Origin: Weissella coleopterorum
Lineage (GTDB): Bacteria > Bacillota > Bacilli > Lactobacillales > Lactobacillaceae
Length of the DNA: 64,000 nt
Direction of reading: 5' to 3'
Assembly (NCBI RefSeq): GCF_011304355.1
Contig: NZ_CP049888.1
Location: forward strand, 744,001 to 808,000
Shown: positions 8,034-17,963 of the stretch, in pieces
Position numbering within the stretch: the stretch's first letter is position 1
Layout: every line of letters starts with the position of its first letter
The notes under the pieces: model-generated
The model's input: the letters and a program-made list of their open reading frames with translations, nothing else
Told to the model about the DNA's origin: nothing
Database searches by the model: none
Position numbers and translations under genes: made by a program

Positions 8034-8783
8034 ATGCAACGTTATTTTTTAGACGAAACACCAGAGGATGACTTAGTTGTGTTGCCAGAAGACATTCAAC
8101 ATCACTTGATGACAGTTTTGCGTGGAAAAATTGGAACGAAGGCGGAATTTATTTTTAATCATAAAATCATTCGGATTGGCGAAGTTATTTCAATTAATGA
8201 TCAAAAAACAGTTGTAAAATTAGGATCTGTATTAGAACAGACCGTGGAATTACCAGTTGATGTGACATTAATTTTAGGACTAACCAAAGGTGATAAGCCG
8301 GATGATGTTATTAAAAAAGCAACTGAATTAGGAGCCCATCACTTTATTTTGGTAGAAACAGAGTGGTCAGTCGCTCACTGGGGTAGCAAAGCTGATCGTA
8401 AAATTGCCCGATTAAATAAAATTGCACAGGGAGCGGCTGAACAAAGCCATCGCTTGCAAGTTCCAACGATTCAATATTTTAATAAAATTGAGCAATTAGA
8501 ATTAAATAATGCCATGGTGAAAGTAGTCGCATGGGAAGAAAGTGCAAAAAGTGGGGAAAAAGGTCAACTTGTGAAATCCTTGGAACAAGCTCATCACGTT
8601 GGATCGATTGGGTTTATGGTAGGACCAGAAGGTGGCCTTTCCAAATCAGAATTAGAGCGGCTAGAAAAATTAGGTTTTAAAAAGGCAAGCTTGGGTGCTC
8701 GTATTTTACGTGCAGAAACCGCACCGTTATACATAATGAGCGCAATTAGCTTTGCGTTAGAATTAGACCATTCATCAATATAA
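8034..8783 (+). CDS. rsmE: 16S rRNA (uracil1498-N3)-methyltransferase
   Basis: RsmE methylates U1498 of 16S rRNA and belongs to the SPOUT superfamily with a C-terminal trefoil knot. The 249-residue protein has an N-terminal PUA-like domain and the knot motifs GFMVGPEGGLSKSE and LGARILRAETAPL near the C-terminus. It follows prmA with a one-base gap and shares its promoter. Confidence 0.95.
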   Translation: MQRYFLDETPEDDLVVLPEDIQHHLMTVLRGKIGTKAEFIFNHKIIRIGEVISINDQKTVVKLGSVLEQTVELPVDVTLILGLTKGDKPDDVIKKATELGAHHFILVETEWSVAHWGSKADRKIARLNKIAQGAAEQSHRLQVPTIQYFNKIEQLELNNAMVKVVAWEESAKSGEKGQLVKSLEQAHHVGSIGFMVGPEGGLSKSELERLEKLGFKKASLGARILRAETAPLYIMSAISFALELDHSSI

Positions 8784-8795
8784 GGGGGAATAATT

Positions 8796-9182
8796 ATGTA
8801 CGAATTAAAAAAAAATGCTGATTGGAAATTTTGGATTTTAATGCCTATTATTGGGTTTTTAATTCCATTTGCAATTAAAAATTTATCAGGAAATATAAAG
8901 ATTTTGGGAATAATCACCACTTTATTCATAATAAATATTATTTTTAGCATTTTTGTAGGCATTTATCTGCGTAGACATGGTTCATTTTGGTATTTACTAA
9001 TCATGTGGCCGTTGATTTTTTGGGTGGGAGTATTATTGAGTTTATTCCCAAGTACTTATGGTTATTATTTTGGATTGGTATATTTGATTATCGAATTATT
9101 TGCTTATACGATGGGACAAGAGTCTGAGGTTGATATTGACGCTCAAATTCCAATTGATGGTGGTATCAAAGGTGTTAAGTGA
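8796..9182 (+). CDS. Unknown four-helix membrane protein
   Basis: This 128-residue protein has about four membrane helices between residues 12 and 112, then a short acidic C-terminal tail (ESEVDIDAQIPIDGG). It has no recognisable domain. It is 12 bases downstream of rsmE with GGGGGA before the start, so it is the third gene of the prmA operon and is followed by a strong terminator. The function is unknown. Confidence 0.7.
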   Translation: MYELKKNADWKFWILMPIIGFLIPFAIKNLSGNIKILGIITTLFIINIIFSIFVGIYLRRHGSFWYLLIMWPLIFWVGVLLSLFPSTYGYYFGLVYLIIELFAYTMGQESEVDIDAQIPIDGGIKGVK

Positions 9183-9194
9183 AAAATTAAAATA

Positions 9195-9233
9195 AAAAAG
9201 CTTCGATCAATTTTATGATCGAAGCTTTTTTTG
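9195..9233 (+). terminator. Intrinsic terminator after the prmA-rsmE operon
   Basis: AAAAAGCTTCGATCA pairs with TGATCGAAGCTTTTT around a short loop, then a T run. Confidence 0.9.
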
Positions 9234-9360
9234 TCAAAAAAATATAAAAAATTATGGAAATAAAAACATTCTTTAAATTTTTTTAATATTTAGATAAAAA
9301 TAGATCAAACGCATAGGAATGGGATTCTAATCAATTTTTTATAAAGATAGATAAAGTGAC

Positions 9361-9408
9361 GTGGTGGCTTGTGGTGGTTGGTAGTGGTATTAAGTGGTGT
9401 AAAGTGGT
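9361..9408 (+). promoter_or_regulatory. GTGGT repeats: probable MraZ operator
   Basis: GTGGT occurs at 9361, 9371, 9384, 9394 and 9404, so most copies are 10 bp apart, one DNA turn. MraZ proteins are known to bind G-rich direct repeats with about 10-bp spacing upstream of their own operon. The array lies 77-124 bases before the mraZ start codon in an otherwise AT-rich 300-base gap. A possible -10 (TATACAT) follows at about 9413; no good -35 is visible. Confidence 0.7.
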
Positions 9409-9484
9409 AAATTATACATATTGAAATAGCTATCAATAAATTTAAAAAATACGTTTTAATTTATGACAAAGGAGGAATAATTAA

Positions 9485-9925
9485 ATGTTTATGGGCACAT
9501 ACCAACATACATTAGATTCGAAAAATCGTTTAATTATTCCGGCCAAATTCCGTAATCAATTGGGAAGTGGTTTTGTTGTCACAAAAGGTAATGAACATTC
9601 TTTGCATGCCTATAGTCAAGTTGGTTGGGAGACATATCAAAGTAAACTCAATCAGCTACCATCAAACAATGCAAAGGTTCGTCAATTTAAAAGAGCAATT
9701 TTAGCAGGTGCGACAGAAGCTGAATTTGATAAGCAAGGAAGAATCGTCCTACCCAATACATTGAAGGAACATGCGCTGTTAAAAAAGGATATTGTGATTA
9801 TCGGCTATGGTGATGATGAATTTGAAATATGGGATGCACAGCGATTTAAGCAATACAATGCTGACGTCACAGATAACTTTGATGAAATTTCAAATGAGTT
9901 AGCTGAGCTTGGCTTTGAAATTTAA
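9485..9925 (+). CDS. mraZ: Transcriptional regulator MraZ
   Basis: MraZ is a double AbrB-fold DNA-binding protein that regulates the division and cell-wall cluster it heads. The 146-residue protein has the two family motifs, MGTYQHTLDSKNRLIIP at the N-terminus and AEFDKQGRIVLP near residue 80. AAAGGAGG precedes the ATG. It is the first of fourteen co-oriented genes running to divIVA, and its likely binding repeats lie just upstream. Confidence 0.96.
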   Translation: MFMGTYQHTLDSKNRLIIPAKFRNQLGSGFVVTKGNEHSLHAYSQVGWETYQSKLNQLPSNNAKVRQFKRAILAGATEAEFDKQGRIVLPNTLKEHALLKKDIVIIGYGDDEFEIWDAQRFKQYNADVTDNFDEISNELAELGFEI

Positions 9926-9948
9926 CCGGTTAGGTGAAGGGAATTAGC

Positions 9949-10893
9949 ATGACAGAATTTAATCACATCACCGTCCTTTTGGATGAGGCAATTGATAATT
10001 TGGCGGTCCAGCCTGAGGGAATTTACGTGGATGCTACCTTGGGTGGAGGTGGACATTCAGCATTATTGGCCAGTAAATTGACTACTGGTAAATTGTGGTC
10101 TTTTGATCAAGATCAGACGGCAATTGATTTTAATCAAAATCATTTGCAAACAGAAATTGAAGCGGGTAAGGTCGCATTGATTCAAAATAATTTCAGAAAT
10201 ATAAAAGTGGCTTTGAACGAAGTTGGTGTTAACAATATTGATGGAATCGTATATGACTTAGGCGTATCTTCGCCTCAATTTGATGACGGACAAAGAGGTT
10301 TTTCCTACAATTATGATGCACCATTAGATATGAGAATGAATCAAAACCAAGATCTTAATGCAAAAACAGTTGTAAATGAGTGGCCATTTAATGATTTAAT
10401 GCGCATTTTATCACGTTATGGTGAGGAAAAATTTGCAAAACAGATTGCTAGGGCCATCGAACGGTTTAGAATGAATAAGCCAATTGAAACCACTTTTGAG
10501 CTCGTTGAGATTATCAAGTCAGCAATTCCGATGGGTGCGCGCCGAACGGGTGGACATCCCGCAAAAAAGTCCTTCCAAGCAATTCGCATTGCAGTTAATG
10601 ATGAATTAGGCGCAGTGGAAGAATCACTACAGCAGGCTTTGGATTTATTAAATGTAAACGGACGGATTGCGGTAATTACTTTCCATAGTCTTGAAGATCG
10701 CTTAGTTAAAACGATGTTTAAAGAAAAAACACAACTACCAGATTTACCGTCTGGATTACCAGTGATTCCTGATGAATTACAACCAGATTTCAAATTAGTT
10801 AATCGTAAACCAATTTATGCAACTGAACTTGAATTAGAAGAAAATCGTCGAGCACATTCGGCCAAACTAAGAGTTATTGAACGAATTCGCTAG
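9949..10893 (+). CDS. rsmH: 16S rRNA (cytosine1402-N4)-methyltransferase
   Basis: RsmH (MraW) N4-methylates C1402 in the decoding centre of 16S rRNA. The 314-residue protein starts [12 protein letters not shown] and carries the SAM-binding motif [10 protein letters not shown], the motif [11 protein letters not shown] and the C-terminal [10 protein letters not shown]. The ATG at 9949 follows AAGGGA; an in-frame GTG at 9934 is less likely. It is the second gene of the division cluster. Confidence 0.96.
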   Translation: MTEFNHITVLLDEAIDNLAVQPEGIYVDATLGGGGHSALLASKLTTGKLWSFDQDQTAIDFNQNHLQTEIEAGKVALIQNNFRNIKVALNEVGVNNIDGIVYDLGVSSPQFDDGQRGFSYNYDAPLDMRMNQNQDLNAKTVVNEWPFNDLMRILSRYGEEKFAKQIARAIERFRMNKPIETTFELVEIIKSAIPMGARRTGGHPAKKSFQAIRIAVNDELGAVEESLQQALDLLNVNGRIAVITFHSLEDRLVKTMFKEKTQLPDLPSGLPVIPDELQPDFKLVNRKPIYATELELEENRRAHSAKLRVIERIR

Positions 10894-10917
10894 ATCGGAT
10901 ATGAAAGGAATGATATT

Positions 10918-11283
10918 ATGGCCCAAAATGTGCAACAATGGCAACCACAACCACAGAAAAATTCCCCTAAACAACGGTCAAAAGCTCTTCCTGCTAAAAG
11001 AATTCGTTATGCTAAAACACCTTGGAGAAATGAAATTAAGCATATTATTTGTGCAATTTTAATAACGATGTGTTTTGGGGTCATTAGTGTTTGGCTTTCG
11101 AATCAAGCTAATTTGTTGAATGGAGCTTCACAGGCTAATGCGACACAGTTGGAAAATTATCGAAATAAAAATAATGACACAAAAGAACAAATTAGTAATT
11201 TAACGACGCAACAACGGCTAAATGAAATTGCTCAAAAAGCTGGAATGTCGTTAGAAAACAATAATATTAAAAATGTTAAATAA
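10918..11283 (+). CDS. ftsL: Cell division protein FtsL
   Basis: FtsL is a small bitopic divisome protein that works with DivIB/FtsQ and DivIC/FtsB to activate septal synthesis. The 121-residue protein has a basic, Gln- and Pro-rich cytoplasmic N-terminus, one membrane segment (about residues 42-62) and a short extracellular coiled coil ending with LNEIAQKAGMSLENNNIKNV, a typical FtsL tail. Sequence conservation in this family is low, so position between rsmH and the PBP is the main evidence. Confidence 0.9.
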   Translation: MAQNVQQWQPQPQKNSPKQRSKALPAKRIRYAKTPWRNEIKHIICAILITMCFGVISVWLSNQANLLNGASQANATQLENYRNKNNDTKEQISNLTTQQRLNEIAQKAGMSLENNNIKNVK

Positions 11284-11297
11284 CACGAGGAAAACGG

Positions 11298-13427
11298 ATG
11301 TTAAATAAAGGAAACATGAAGCGATCACATGGCGCGATTATTATTATGCTATGTATTCTGACAGGAGTGATTTTCTATATTGGCTCCCGTTTTTTTAGTG
11401 TTGCAGCGACTCACTCAGTTGATAATGTTAATTTGGAACAACGAGCTCAAAATCTTTATAAAACACAAGACCAAGAGACGGTAAAGCGTGGGCAAATTTA
11501 TGATTCAATTGGAAATGTCCTTGCTGAGAATTCATCGGTCTATACGGCTATTATTGTCTTACAAAAAGACCAGCCTAATTATGTAAAAGCCAATCAAGTT
11601 AGTGCTGTATCCCAAGAAATTGCTAATGAGTTAGGTGGAGATGCTAATTACTACCAGAAAATAATCAAAAATGGAATTGCACATAATTATTTTCAAGTGC
11701 AATTTGGAAATAATGGTAGTAATATTTCTCAAGAAAAATACCGTGATATTAAAAAGAAAAAAATTCCAGGTCTGATTTTTGAAGCTCATCCGGCGCGTCT
11801 TTATCCCAATGGTCAATTTGCCTCTGATCTAATTGGCGCAACCAGTTCAACTGGAACCAATCAAATTAAAGGGATTTCGGGGATTGAAGCTTCTTGGAAT
11901 CAAAAATTACAAGAACAAGCGGGTGTGAGCGCAAATAACATTAAGAATGGAAATTTGAGCCAACAGACAAAAAGTGTAGAGGCTAAGAATGGGTATGATA
12001 TCTATACGACATTGAACACAAAGCTCCAATCCACTGTTGAAGATAAAATGAATGAATTGCAAAGTGATTTACAACCTAAACAAGCCTTTGCAGCGATTGT
12101 TGATACTAAAACCGGTGATATAGTGGCAGAAACACAGCGACCGACTTATAATGCAACTACTAAGGCGGGATTTGGCGGATTTTGGTCTAATATTTTAGTG
12201 CAAGAGCCCTTTGAACCAGGATCGGTTTTAAAGGGGATTACATTGGCGTCAGCAATTGATACTAATAATTGGAATGGTAATGATACTTATCATTCTGGAC
12301 AAATTCAGATCGATGATAAAGTTGTGAAAGATTGGAATGATGGGGCTGGTTGGGGTCAAATATCATATTCTGATGGGATTGCCCTTTCTTCGAATGTGGC
12401 TATGGTTTTAACAGAACAAAAAATGGGACCAAAAACATGGGGAAAGTATCTTGATCGCTTTCAGTTTACAAAACCTACAAATATGGGATTTAATTCCGAA
12501 TCAACTGGTTCAATGAATTTTAGATATCCGATTGAACAAGCCAATACCGCCTTTGGCCAAGGAATTAAAGTTACACCAGCACAAATGCTCCAAGCATATT
12601 CAGCTATTGCTGGCAATGGCGAGGAAATTAAGCCAAATATTATTTCAAAAATTGTGGATCCAAATACCCAAAAAGTCATTTATAGTGCTAAACGTGAAAA
12701 GGTATCAAAGCCAATCAAGAAGTCGACGGCTGCTGCAACGCGAAAAGAACTTGAAAATGTTATCTATAACGTAAAAGGTTTAGGGTCAATGTATGCAATT
12801 CCCAATGTAAGAACGACTGGTAAGTCTGGTACCGCCCAAATCTCGACTTCTAGTGGCTATACTCAGCCTGGAGATAATAGTAATGAAATTCATTCATGGA
12901 TGGGGATGGCTCCATCAGATAATCCACGCTACATGATGTATATCGTGGTAAAAGAACCACAATCAAATACAAATAATATTGCGAAGGATATGTCGAATGT
13001 TTTTGTATCAACAATGCAACAAGCCTTGCAAATGGATAATTCCGATAAAAAAGCCGTAATTAGTGATCGACAACAAACTAAAATTCCAACAGTCAAGAAT
13101 GAAACGGTTACCAAGGCGGAGACAGAAATTGAAGCAAATCATTTAAAGACGGAAACTGTTGGTGACGGACAATTAGTCAAGGATCAATATCCAGCTGGTG
13201 GTCAAAAAACAATTTTGAATCAGCGCATCTTTTTGCTGGCGGGAGGTAATATCAAAGTTCCCAACATGCAAGGATGGTCTAAAAAAGACGTAAAGAATTG
13301 GGGACGTTTAGTTGATATTAAAATCAATGCGAGTGGGGAAGGGTTATTAACGGAGCAATCAGTATTACCTGAGACACGGATTGCTGATGGAATTCATGAA
13401 ATAACTGTTAAATTTAAAACCCCTTAG
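11298..13427 (+). CDS. pbp2B: Septal class B penicillin-binding protein with PASTA domains
   Basis: This transpeptidase cross-links septal peptidoglycan. The 709-residue protein has one N-terminal membrane anchor, a dimerisation domain, and a transpeptidase domain with the three active-site motifs SVLK (about residue 308), SSN (about 365) and KSG (about 509). Two PASTA repeats follow from about residue 590, including KIPTVKN and KVPNMQG. The start at 11298 follows CGAGGAAAA; an in-frame ATG at 11316 also has a usable site (AAAGGAAAC). It is 14 bases after ftsL. Confidence 0.95.
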   Translation: MLNKGNMKRSHGAIIIMLCILTGVIFYIGSRFFSVAATHSVDNVNLEQRAQNLYKTQDQETVKRGQIYDSIGNVLAENSSVYTAIIVLQKDQPNYVKANQVSAVSQEIANELGGDANYYQKIIKNGIAHNYFQVQFGNNGSNISQEKYRDIKKKKIPGLIFEAHPARLYPNGQFASDLIGATSSTGTNQIKGISGIEASWNQKLQEQAGVSANNIKNGNLSQQTKSVEAKNGYDIYTTLNTKLQSTVEDKMNELQSDLQPKQAFAAIVDTKTGDIVAETQRPTYNATTKAGFGGFWSNILVQEPFEPGSVLKGITLASAIDTNNWNGNDTYHSGQIQIDDKVVKDWNDGAGWGQISYSDGIALSSNVAMVLTEQKMGPKTWGKYLDRFQFTKPTNMGFNSESTGSMNFRYPIEQANTAFGQGIKVTPAQMLQAYSAIAGNGEEIKPNIISKIVDPNTQKVIYSAKREKVSKPIKKSTAAATRKELENVIYNVKGLGSMYAIPNVRTTGKSGTAQISTSSGYTQPGDNSNEIHSWMGMAPSDNPRYMMYIVVKEPQSNTNNIAKDMSNVFVSTMQQALQMDNSDKKAVISDRQQTKIPTVKNETVTKAETEIEANHLKTETVGDGQLVKDQYPAGGQKTILNQRIFLLAGGNIKVPNMQGWSKKDVKNWGRLVDIKINASGEGLLTEQSVLPETRIADGIHEITVKFKTP

Positions 13428-13476
13428 TTAAACAATGTTAAAATCAAGAAGAGATTATTTTGGAGGAGTATAAAAA

Positions 13477-14466
13477 ATGATAGAAAAATGGTTACCTGAG
13501 GTCTTAATTGCCTTCTTAGTTTCTGTAGGGGGAACTTATTTATTAAAAAATTGGTTTAATAAAATTAAAATTCAACAATTAGTCATTCGTAATTCAGCAA
13601 AGGGACCAGATCACCAAGCTAAGGCTGGAACACCCACAATGGGCGGAGCTGGATTCATTGTAACGATTTTTCTACTATTTGCTTTGAAGCAAATAGTATT
13701 TGGTGTCATGAATCCAACGAGTTGGGCGATTGTTTTATCGATTTTACTATATGCATTGGTTGGCGGCTTTGATGATAGTGTCAAAATTTTCGAAAAGCGG
13801 GATGAGGGATTTAGATTTTTACCCAAGTTAATTGCTGAAATTGTAGCTGCACTAATAGCATTTTCGTTACTATTGTGGGGTAATTTTGATTTTATTTTGC
13901 ACTTAGGATTTATGAACATTCAAAATGTAGTGTTTTTTGGATTGTTTACTGTTATCTGGTTAGTTGGTTGGTCAAATTCGGTTAATTTCTCAGATGGACT
14001 AGATGGACTTGCAACCGGATTATCAATCCTTGCTTACGGTGCATATCTAGTAGTTGCTTTGAAGCAAGGTAATTATGATGTAGTTGCGCTAAATGCGCTT
14101 GTGATCGGAGCTTTATTAGGTTTCTTTGTGTGGAATCAAAATCCCGCTAAAATTTTCATGGGCGATACAGGATCTTTAGCCTTGGGAGCAGGATTGGCTA
14201 TGAACTCCTTAGTTTTAAATATTGAATGGTCATTATTACTTATTGGTTTAGTCTTTATGCTTGAAACATTGTCAGTTATGATTCAAGTTGGGGTATATCA
14301 TTTTATTCAAAAGCGGGTATTTTTAATGGCGCCTATTCATCATGCTTTCGAGAAGGGTGGTTGGCGCATGGATCCTAAATATCCATGGAATGAATGGAAA
14401 GTTGATACATTATTTTGGATTGTGGCAGCTTTAATGGCAGCTCTATATCTTTTGATATGGTTGTAA
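13477..14466 (+). CDS. mraY: Phospho-MurNAc-pentapeptide transferase
   Basis: MraY attaches phospho-MurNAc-pentapeptide to undecaprenyl phosphate to make lipid I. The 329-residue, ten-helix protein has AGTPTMGG, the metal-binding DD in FDDSVKIF, NFSDGLDGL and FMGDTGSLALG. The loop motif that is often written HHHF is IHHAFEKGGW here, with the third His replaced by Ala and an insertion (RMDPKYPW) after it. GGAGGAG precedes the ATG. Confidence 0.95.
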   Translation: MIEKWLPEVLIAFLVSVGGTYLLKNWFNKIKIQQLVIRNSAKGPDHQAKAGTPTMGGAGFIVTIFLLFALKQIVFGVMNPTSWAIVLSILLYALVGGFDDSVKIFEKRDEGFRFLPKLIAEIVAALIAFSLLLWGNFDFILHLGFMNIQNVVFFGLFTVIWLVGWSNSVNFSDGLDGLATGLSILAYGAYLVVALKQGNYDVVALNALVIGALLGFFVWNQNPAKIFMGDTGSLALGAGLAMNSLVLNIEWSLLLIGLVFMLETLSVMIQVGVYHFIQKRVFLMAPIHHAFEKGGWRMDPKYPWNEWKVDTLFWIVAALMAALYLLIWL

Positions 14467-14511
14467 TCTATAAATAATATTTTATGTTAGTAAGAAAAAG
14501 GAGCAGGATTG

Positions 14512-15864
14512 ATGACTAAGCAAGTATTAATAATTGGATTTGCACGTTCTGGTGCAGCGGCAGCAAAATTATTACGGCGTGAAGGCGCAGAGGTGCTTGT
14601 TTCAGATCCTAATTTGGATTTGAAAGATCAACGCGTTCAACAACTGCAAGCGCAAGGGGTTAAATTTACGACACAACAAAATTTGGAACTATTAGGTGAA
14701 ATTGATTTAATTGTTAAAAATCCGGGAATTCCGCATAGTGTTCCGATTTTGAAGGCTGCTAACGAGCGTGGTATCAAAATTGAAGTCGAGGTAGCAGAGG
14801 CGCAAAAATATATTCAAGGTAATTGGATCGCTGTGACTGGTTCGAACGGTAAAACAACAACTACTGAAATGATTGCTGCTGTAATGCGAGCAATGCCGAA
14901 AGCTACAGGACACGTCTTGATTGCGGGTAATATTGGTATCCCAGTGAGTGAAGTTACACCTGATTCAAATAAAGAAGACGTTATTGTTACTGAATTGTCT
15001 AGTTTTCAATTAACTGATACACCGATGGTGAAGCCACATTTTGCTGTAATAACTAATATTTTTTCTTCGCACTTAGATTGGCATAAAAAACGGGCTAATT
15101 ATGTCGCTGCTAAACAAAATATTACAAGAAACCAGACAAGTGATGACTTTTTAATTATTAATTGGGATAATCCGGAATGGCAAGCCATAGCAAAAACAAC
15201 TAATGCACAGGTAATTCCATTTTCGCGGAATAATTTAAGCCAAGATGGAGCTTATTTAAAAGATGGTTGGTTGTATTTTAAAACTGAAAAAGTAATGCAA
15301 GCTGATCAAATTGGGGTTCCTGGGGAGCATAACATTGAGAATGCTCTTGCGGCAATTGCGATTGGGCGATTAAATCATATTCCGGTAGATGTCATTACAA
15401 AAACTCTTCAAACTTTTAGTGGAGTTAAACATCGACTTCAATTGATTGGTGAGTTTCAAGACCGCACAATATACAATGATTCAAAAGCTACAGATATTGA
15501 AGCTACTCAAAAAGCTTTGTCAGGCTTTAAACAACCTGTCGTCTTATTGGCGGGTGGACTGGATCGTGGTGATGATTTGAGCCGTTTAAGGTCGGACCTT
15601 AAGTCCCATGTCAAGGCAATGGTAACATTTGGACAAACTGGTCCACAATTGGCCAAAATTGCTCGTGAATTAGCAATCCCTGTTGTGGAAACAGTGAGCG
15701 TTAAAAGTTCTTTTGAGCCAGCATTTAATTTTAGTGAAGAAAATGATGTGATATTATTTTCTCCAGCGGCTGCTTCATGGGATCAATTTGATAATTTTGA
15801 AATTCGTGGTGATGTCTTTATTGCATCAATGCAAAAATTCATCCAACAAAAGGAGCAAATGTAA
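14512..15864 (+). CDS. murD: UDP-N-acetylmuramoylalanine--D-glutamate ligase
   Basis: MurD adds D-glutamate to UDP-MurNAc-L-Ala in the cytoplasm. The 450-residue Mur ligase has an N-terminal Rossmann domain (LIIGFARSGAAAAKLL), the ATP loop VTGSNGKTTTTEM near residue 108, NIFSSHLDWH and the C-terminal motif NDSKATDIEAT. The ATG at 14512 is chosen over the adjacent in-frame TTG; AAGGAG is upstream. Its TAA overlaps the murG ATG. Confidence 0.95.
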   Translation: MTKQVLIIGFARSGAAAAKLLRREGAEVLVSDPNLDLKDQRVQQLQAQGVKFTTQQNLELLGEIDLIVKNPGIPHSVPILKAANERGIKIEVEVAEAQKYIQGNWIAVTGSNGKTTTTEMIAAVMRAMPKATGHVLIAGNIGIPVSEVTPDSNKEDVIVTELSSFQLTDTPMVKPHFAVITNIFSSHLDWHKKRANYVAAKQNITRNQTSDDFLIINWDNPEWQAIAKTTNAQVIPFSRNNLSQDGAYLKDGWLYFKTEKVMQADQIGVPGEHNIENALAAIAIGRLNHIPVDVITKTLQTFSGVKHRLQLIGEFQDRTIYNDSKATDIEATQKALSGFKQPVVLLAGGLDRGDDLSRLRSDLKSHVKAMVTFGQTGPQLAKIARELAIPVVETVSVKSSFEPAFNFSEENDVILFSPAAASWDQFDNFEIRGDVFIASMQKFIQQKEQM

Positions 15865-16958
15865 TGAAAGTTGTATTTTCTGGTGGTGGAACAGGAGGAC
15901 ATATTTATCCAGCCTTAGCCACTATTGATGAATGGTCGAAACAAGATCCACAGGTGGATTTCTTATACATTGGCGGAGAGCGCGGGCTCGAAAAGGAGAT
16001 CGTTTCAGGTGCTGGAATTAAATTTCAAGCCGTTAAAATTAAAGGATTTGTCCGTAGTATTTCATTTGAAAATTTAAAAACGATTTACCTGTTTTTAACG
16101 GCTGTTCGCAAAGCTAAAAAAATATTAAAAGCATTTCAACCTGATGTGGTTGTTGGAACAGGAGGATATGTTGCAGGACCAGTTTTGTATGCGGCGCAAC
16201 TTTTAAAAATTCCGACGGTTATTCACGAACAAAATTCAGTGATCGGAGTTACGAATAAATTTTTGAAACGCCGAGTTAGTAAGGTCGGAATTGCATTTCC
16301 GACAGCAGAACATTTTTTTAAGACATCTAAAATTGTGGGTAATCCACGAGCACAACAAGTTGTTTCAGGAAGTCTAAAGTCGAATTTTGATTTATCTGAT
16401 TTAAGTTTATTAAATGATCTACCAACTGTCTTAGTATTTGGTGGATCACAAGGTGCCCCTAAACTGAACAAGGCGATGGTTGAAGCTCTACCTACTTTTA
16501 ATCAGCAAGAATATCAAATCATTTTTGCTACTGGTAAAAATCGTTTTCAGCAAGTTCAAGACCAAATTGAAGCGGCACAACTAAAGGTTAATTCGAATAT
16601 TAAAATCATGCCATATATTGCGAATATGCAAGATCTGATGCCCCGGGTTGATTTGGTAATAGGTCGGTCGGGTGCAACAAGTTTGGCTGAACAAACAGCC
16701 TTAGGCAAGCCAATGATTCTAATTCCAAGTCCATATGTCACTAATGATCATCAGACTAAAAATGCGCAAAGTATGGTGGACGCAGGAGCAGCGTTAATGA
16801 TTCGTGAAGTTGATTTAACAGGATCAGTTCTAGCTACCCAAGTTAATGCCTTAATGTTAGATCAAAAACGTCGTTTGCAAATGGCTCAACAAGCGAAGAA
16901 ATTGGGCGTAACTGACTCAGCCGATCAATTTATCAATTTGATTAAGTCGGCGCTTTAA
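15864..16958 (+). CDS. murG: Lipid II synthase (GlcNAc transferase) MurG
   Basis: MurG adds GlcNAc to lipid I at the inner membrane face, giving lipid II. The 364-residue GT-B protein has the first glycine loop GGGTGGHIYPALA, HEQNSVIGVTNK, the second loop VFGGSQGAPKLN, and the sugar-binding region IGRSGATSLAEQTALGKP. It starts within the murD stop (TAATG), so translation is coupled. Confidence 0.96.
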   Translation: MKVVFSGGGTGGHIYPALATIDEWSKQDPQVDFLYIGGERGLEKEIVSGAGIKFQAVKIKGFVRSISFENLKTIYLFLTAVRKAKKILKAFQPDVVVGTGGYVAGPVLYAAQLLKIPTVIHEQNSVIGVTNKFLKRRVSKVGIAFPTAEHFFKTSKIVGNPRAQQVVSGSLKSNFDLSDLSLLNDLPTVLVFGGSQGAPKLNKAMVEALPTFNQQEYQIIFATGKNRFQQVQDQIEAAQLKVNSNIKIMPYIANMQDLMPRVDLVIGRSGATSLAEQTALGKPMILIPSPYVTNDHQTKNAQSMVDAGAALMIREVDLTGSVLATQVNALMLDQKRRLQMAQQAKKLGVTDSADQFINLIKSAL

Positions 16959-16979
16959 AATTACGTGAAAGGAGTACAG

Positions 16980-17822
16980 ATGACTAAAAAAAATGAACGC
17001 GATGAATTAATGCACGGTGAGCAATCTGATAAGAGTATGCGAAAACAGATTAATCAATTCTTTGCTGAAAGTTTAGGCATGCCCATCAAAAGTGCTCCCA
17101 GAACGGACGCTATTTCGAAATCACAAAATCGATCTAAATTTAATTTTATGGAAAGAAATAGCATACATATGATATTGATATTATCAATCTTTGCAGTGAT
17201 TATGCTACTACTGTTATCACCTCTCATGCGATTTGAAAAAATTGAAGTTATTGGCAATCAAGACTTGAGTAAAGCAGAGGTATTAGCAGCATCTGATATC
17301 AATAAAAATATACCAGTTTGGCAATTATTAAGTGAACAGAATTATTTTACTCAGCATGCAAAAAATAATCCGCAGTTAAAAAATATTAAAATTAATTATT
17401 TGAATATGAGAATTGCGCAAATTAAAGTTGAAGAAAATTCTAAAGTAGGTTTAATAAATAAAAACAATCATAATTATTATATTTTATCGGATGGAAGATT
17501 AATTGATAATCAATCTGAAGATAAAAATCCTCAGAATTTACCCACGTATGAAAAATTCCCGGATTACCAGAGTGTCAGAAAAGTTGCTACACAATTTGCG
17601 TCCATCTCAACAGCTTTACAACATAGTGTCTCAGAAATAATTTGGAGTCCAGATCAAGAAGATGATGAAAAACTTACTTTAATTATGGATGACGGAAATA
17701 AAGTCCTGATTAAATGGTCTGATATTAATAAAAAATTAAAATATTATCCTGGAATGGTCGCACAAACAGATAAAAATGGGACATTTAATTTTCAAGTTGG
17801 AACCTATTTTCAGCAATATTAA
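16980..17822 (+). CDS. divIB: Cell division protein DivIB/FtsQ
   Basis: DivIB is a bitopic divisome protein. The 280-residue chain has a charged cytoplasmic N-terminus of about 60 residues, one membrane helix (about 62-82), then a POTRA domain beginning MRFEKIEVIGNQDLSKAEV and a beta domain. The ATG at 16980 follows GAAAGGAG; the in-frame GTG at 16965 does not fit. It closes the first half of the cluster; a 140-base AT-rich gap with possible promoter elements separates it from ftsA. Confidence 0.93.
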   Translation: MTKKNERDELMHGEQSDKSMRKQINQFFAESLGMPIKSAPRTDAISKSQNRSKFNFMERNSIHMILILSIFAVIMLLLLSPLMRFEKIEVIGNQDLSKAEVLAASDINKNIPVWQLLSEQNYFTQHAKNNPQLKNIKINYLNMRIAQIKVEENSKVGLINKNNHNYYILSDGRLIDNQSEDKNPQNLPTYEKFPDYQSVRKVATQFASISTALQHSVSEIIWSPDQEDDEKLTLIMDDGNKVLIKWSDINKKLKYYPGMVAQTDKNGTFNFQVGTYFQQY

Positions 17823-17963
17823 ATGAAAGCGTAACATTAGTCTGTGAAATACTTGAATAATACGTATAATTATTAGTATTTATACGGTTATGTATGGTAT
17901 TATTTTAAGTATGAAACTGAAAATAATAAAATTTTAAAAATAGATGGTAGAGGAGGATCGACA

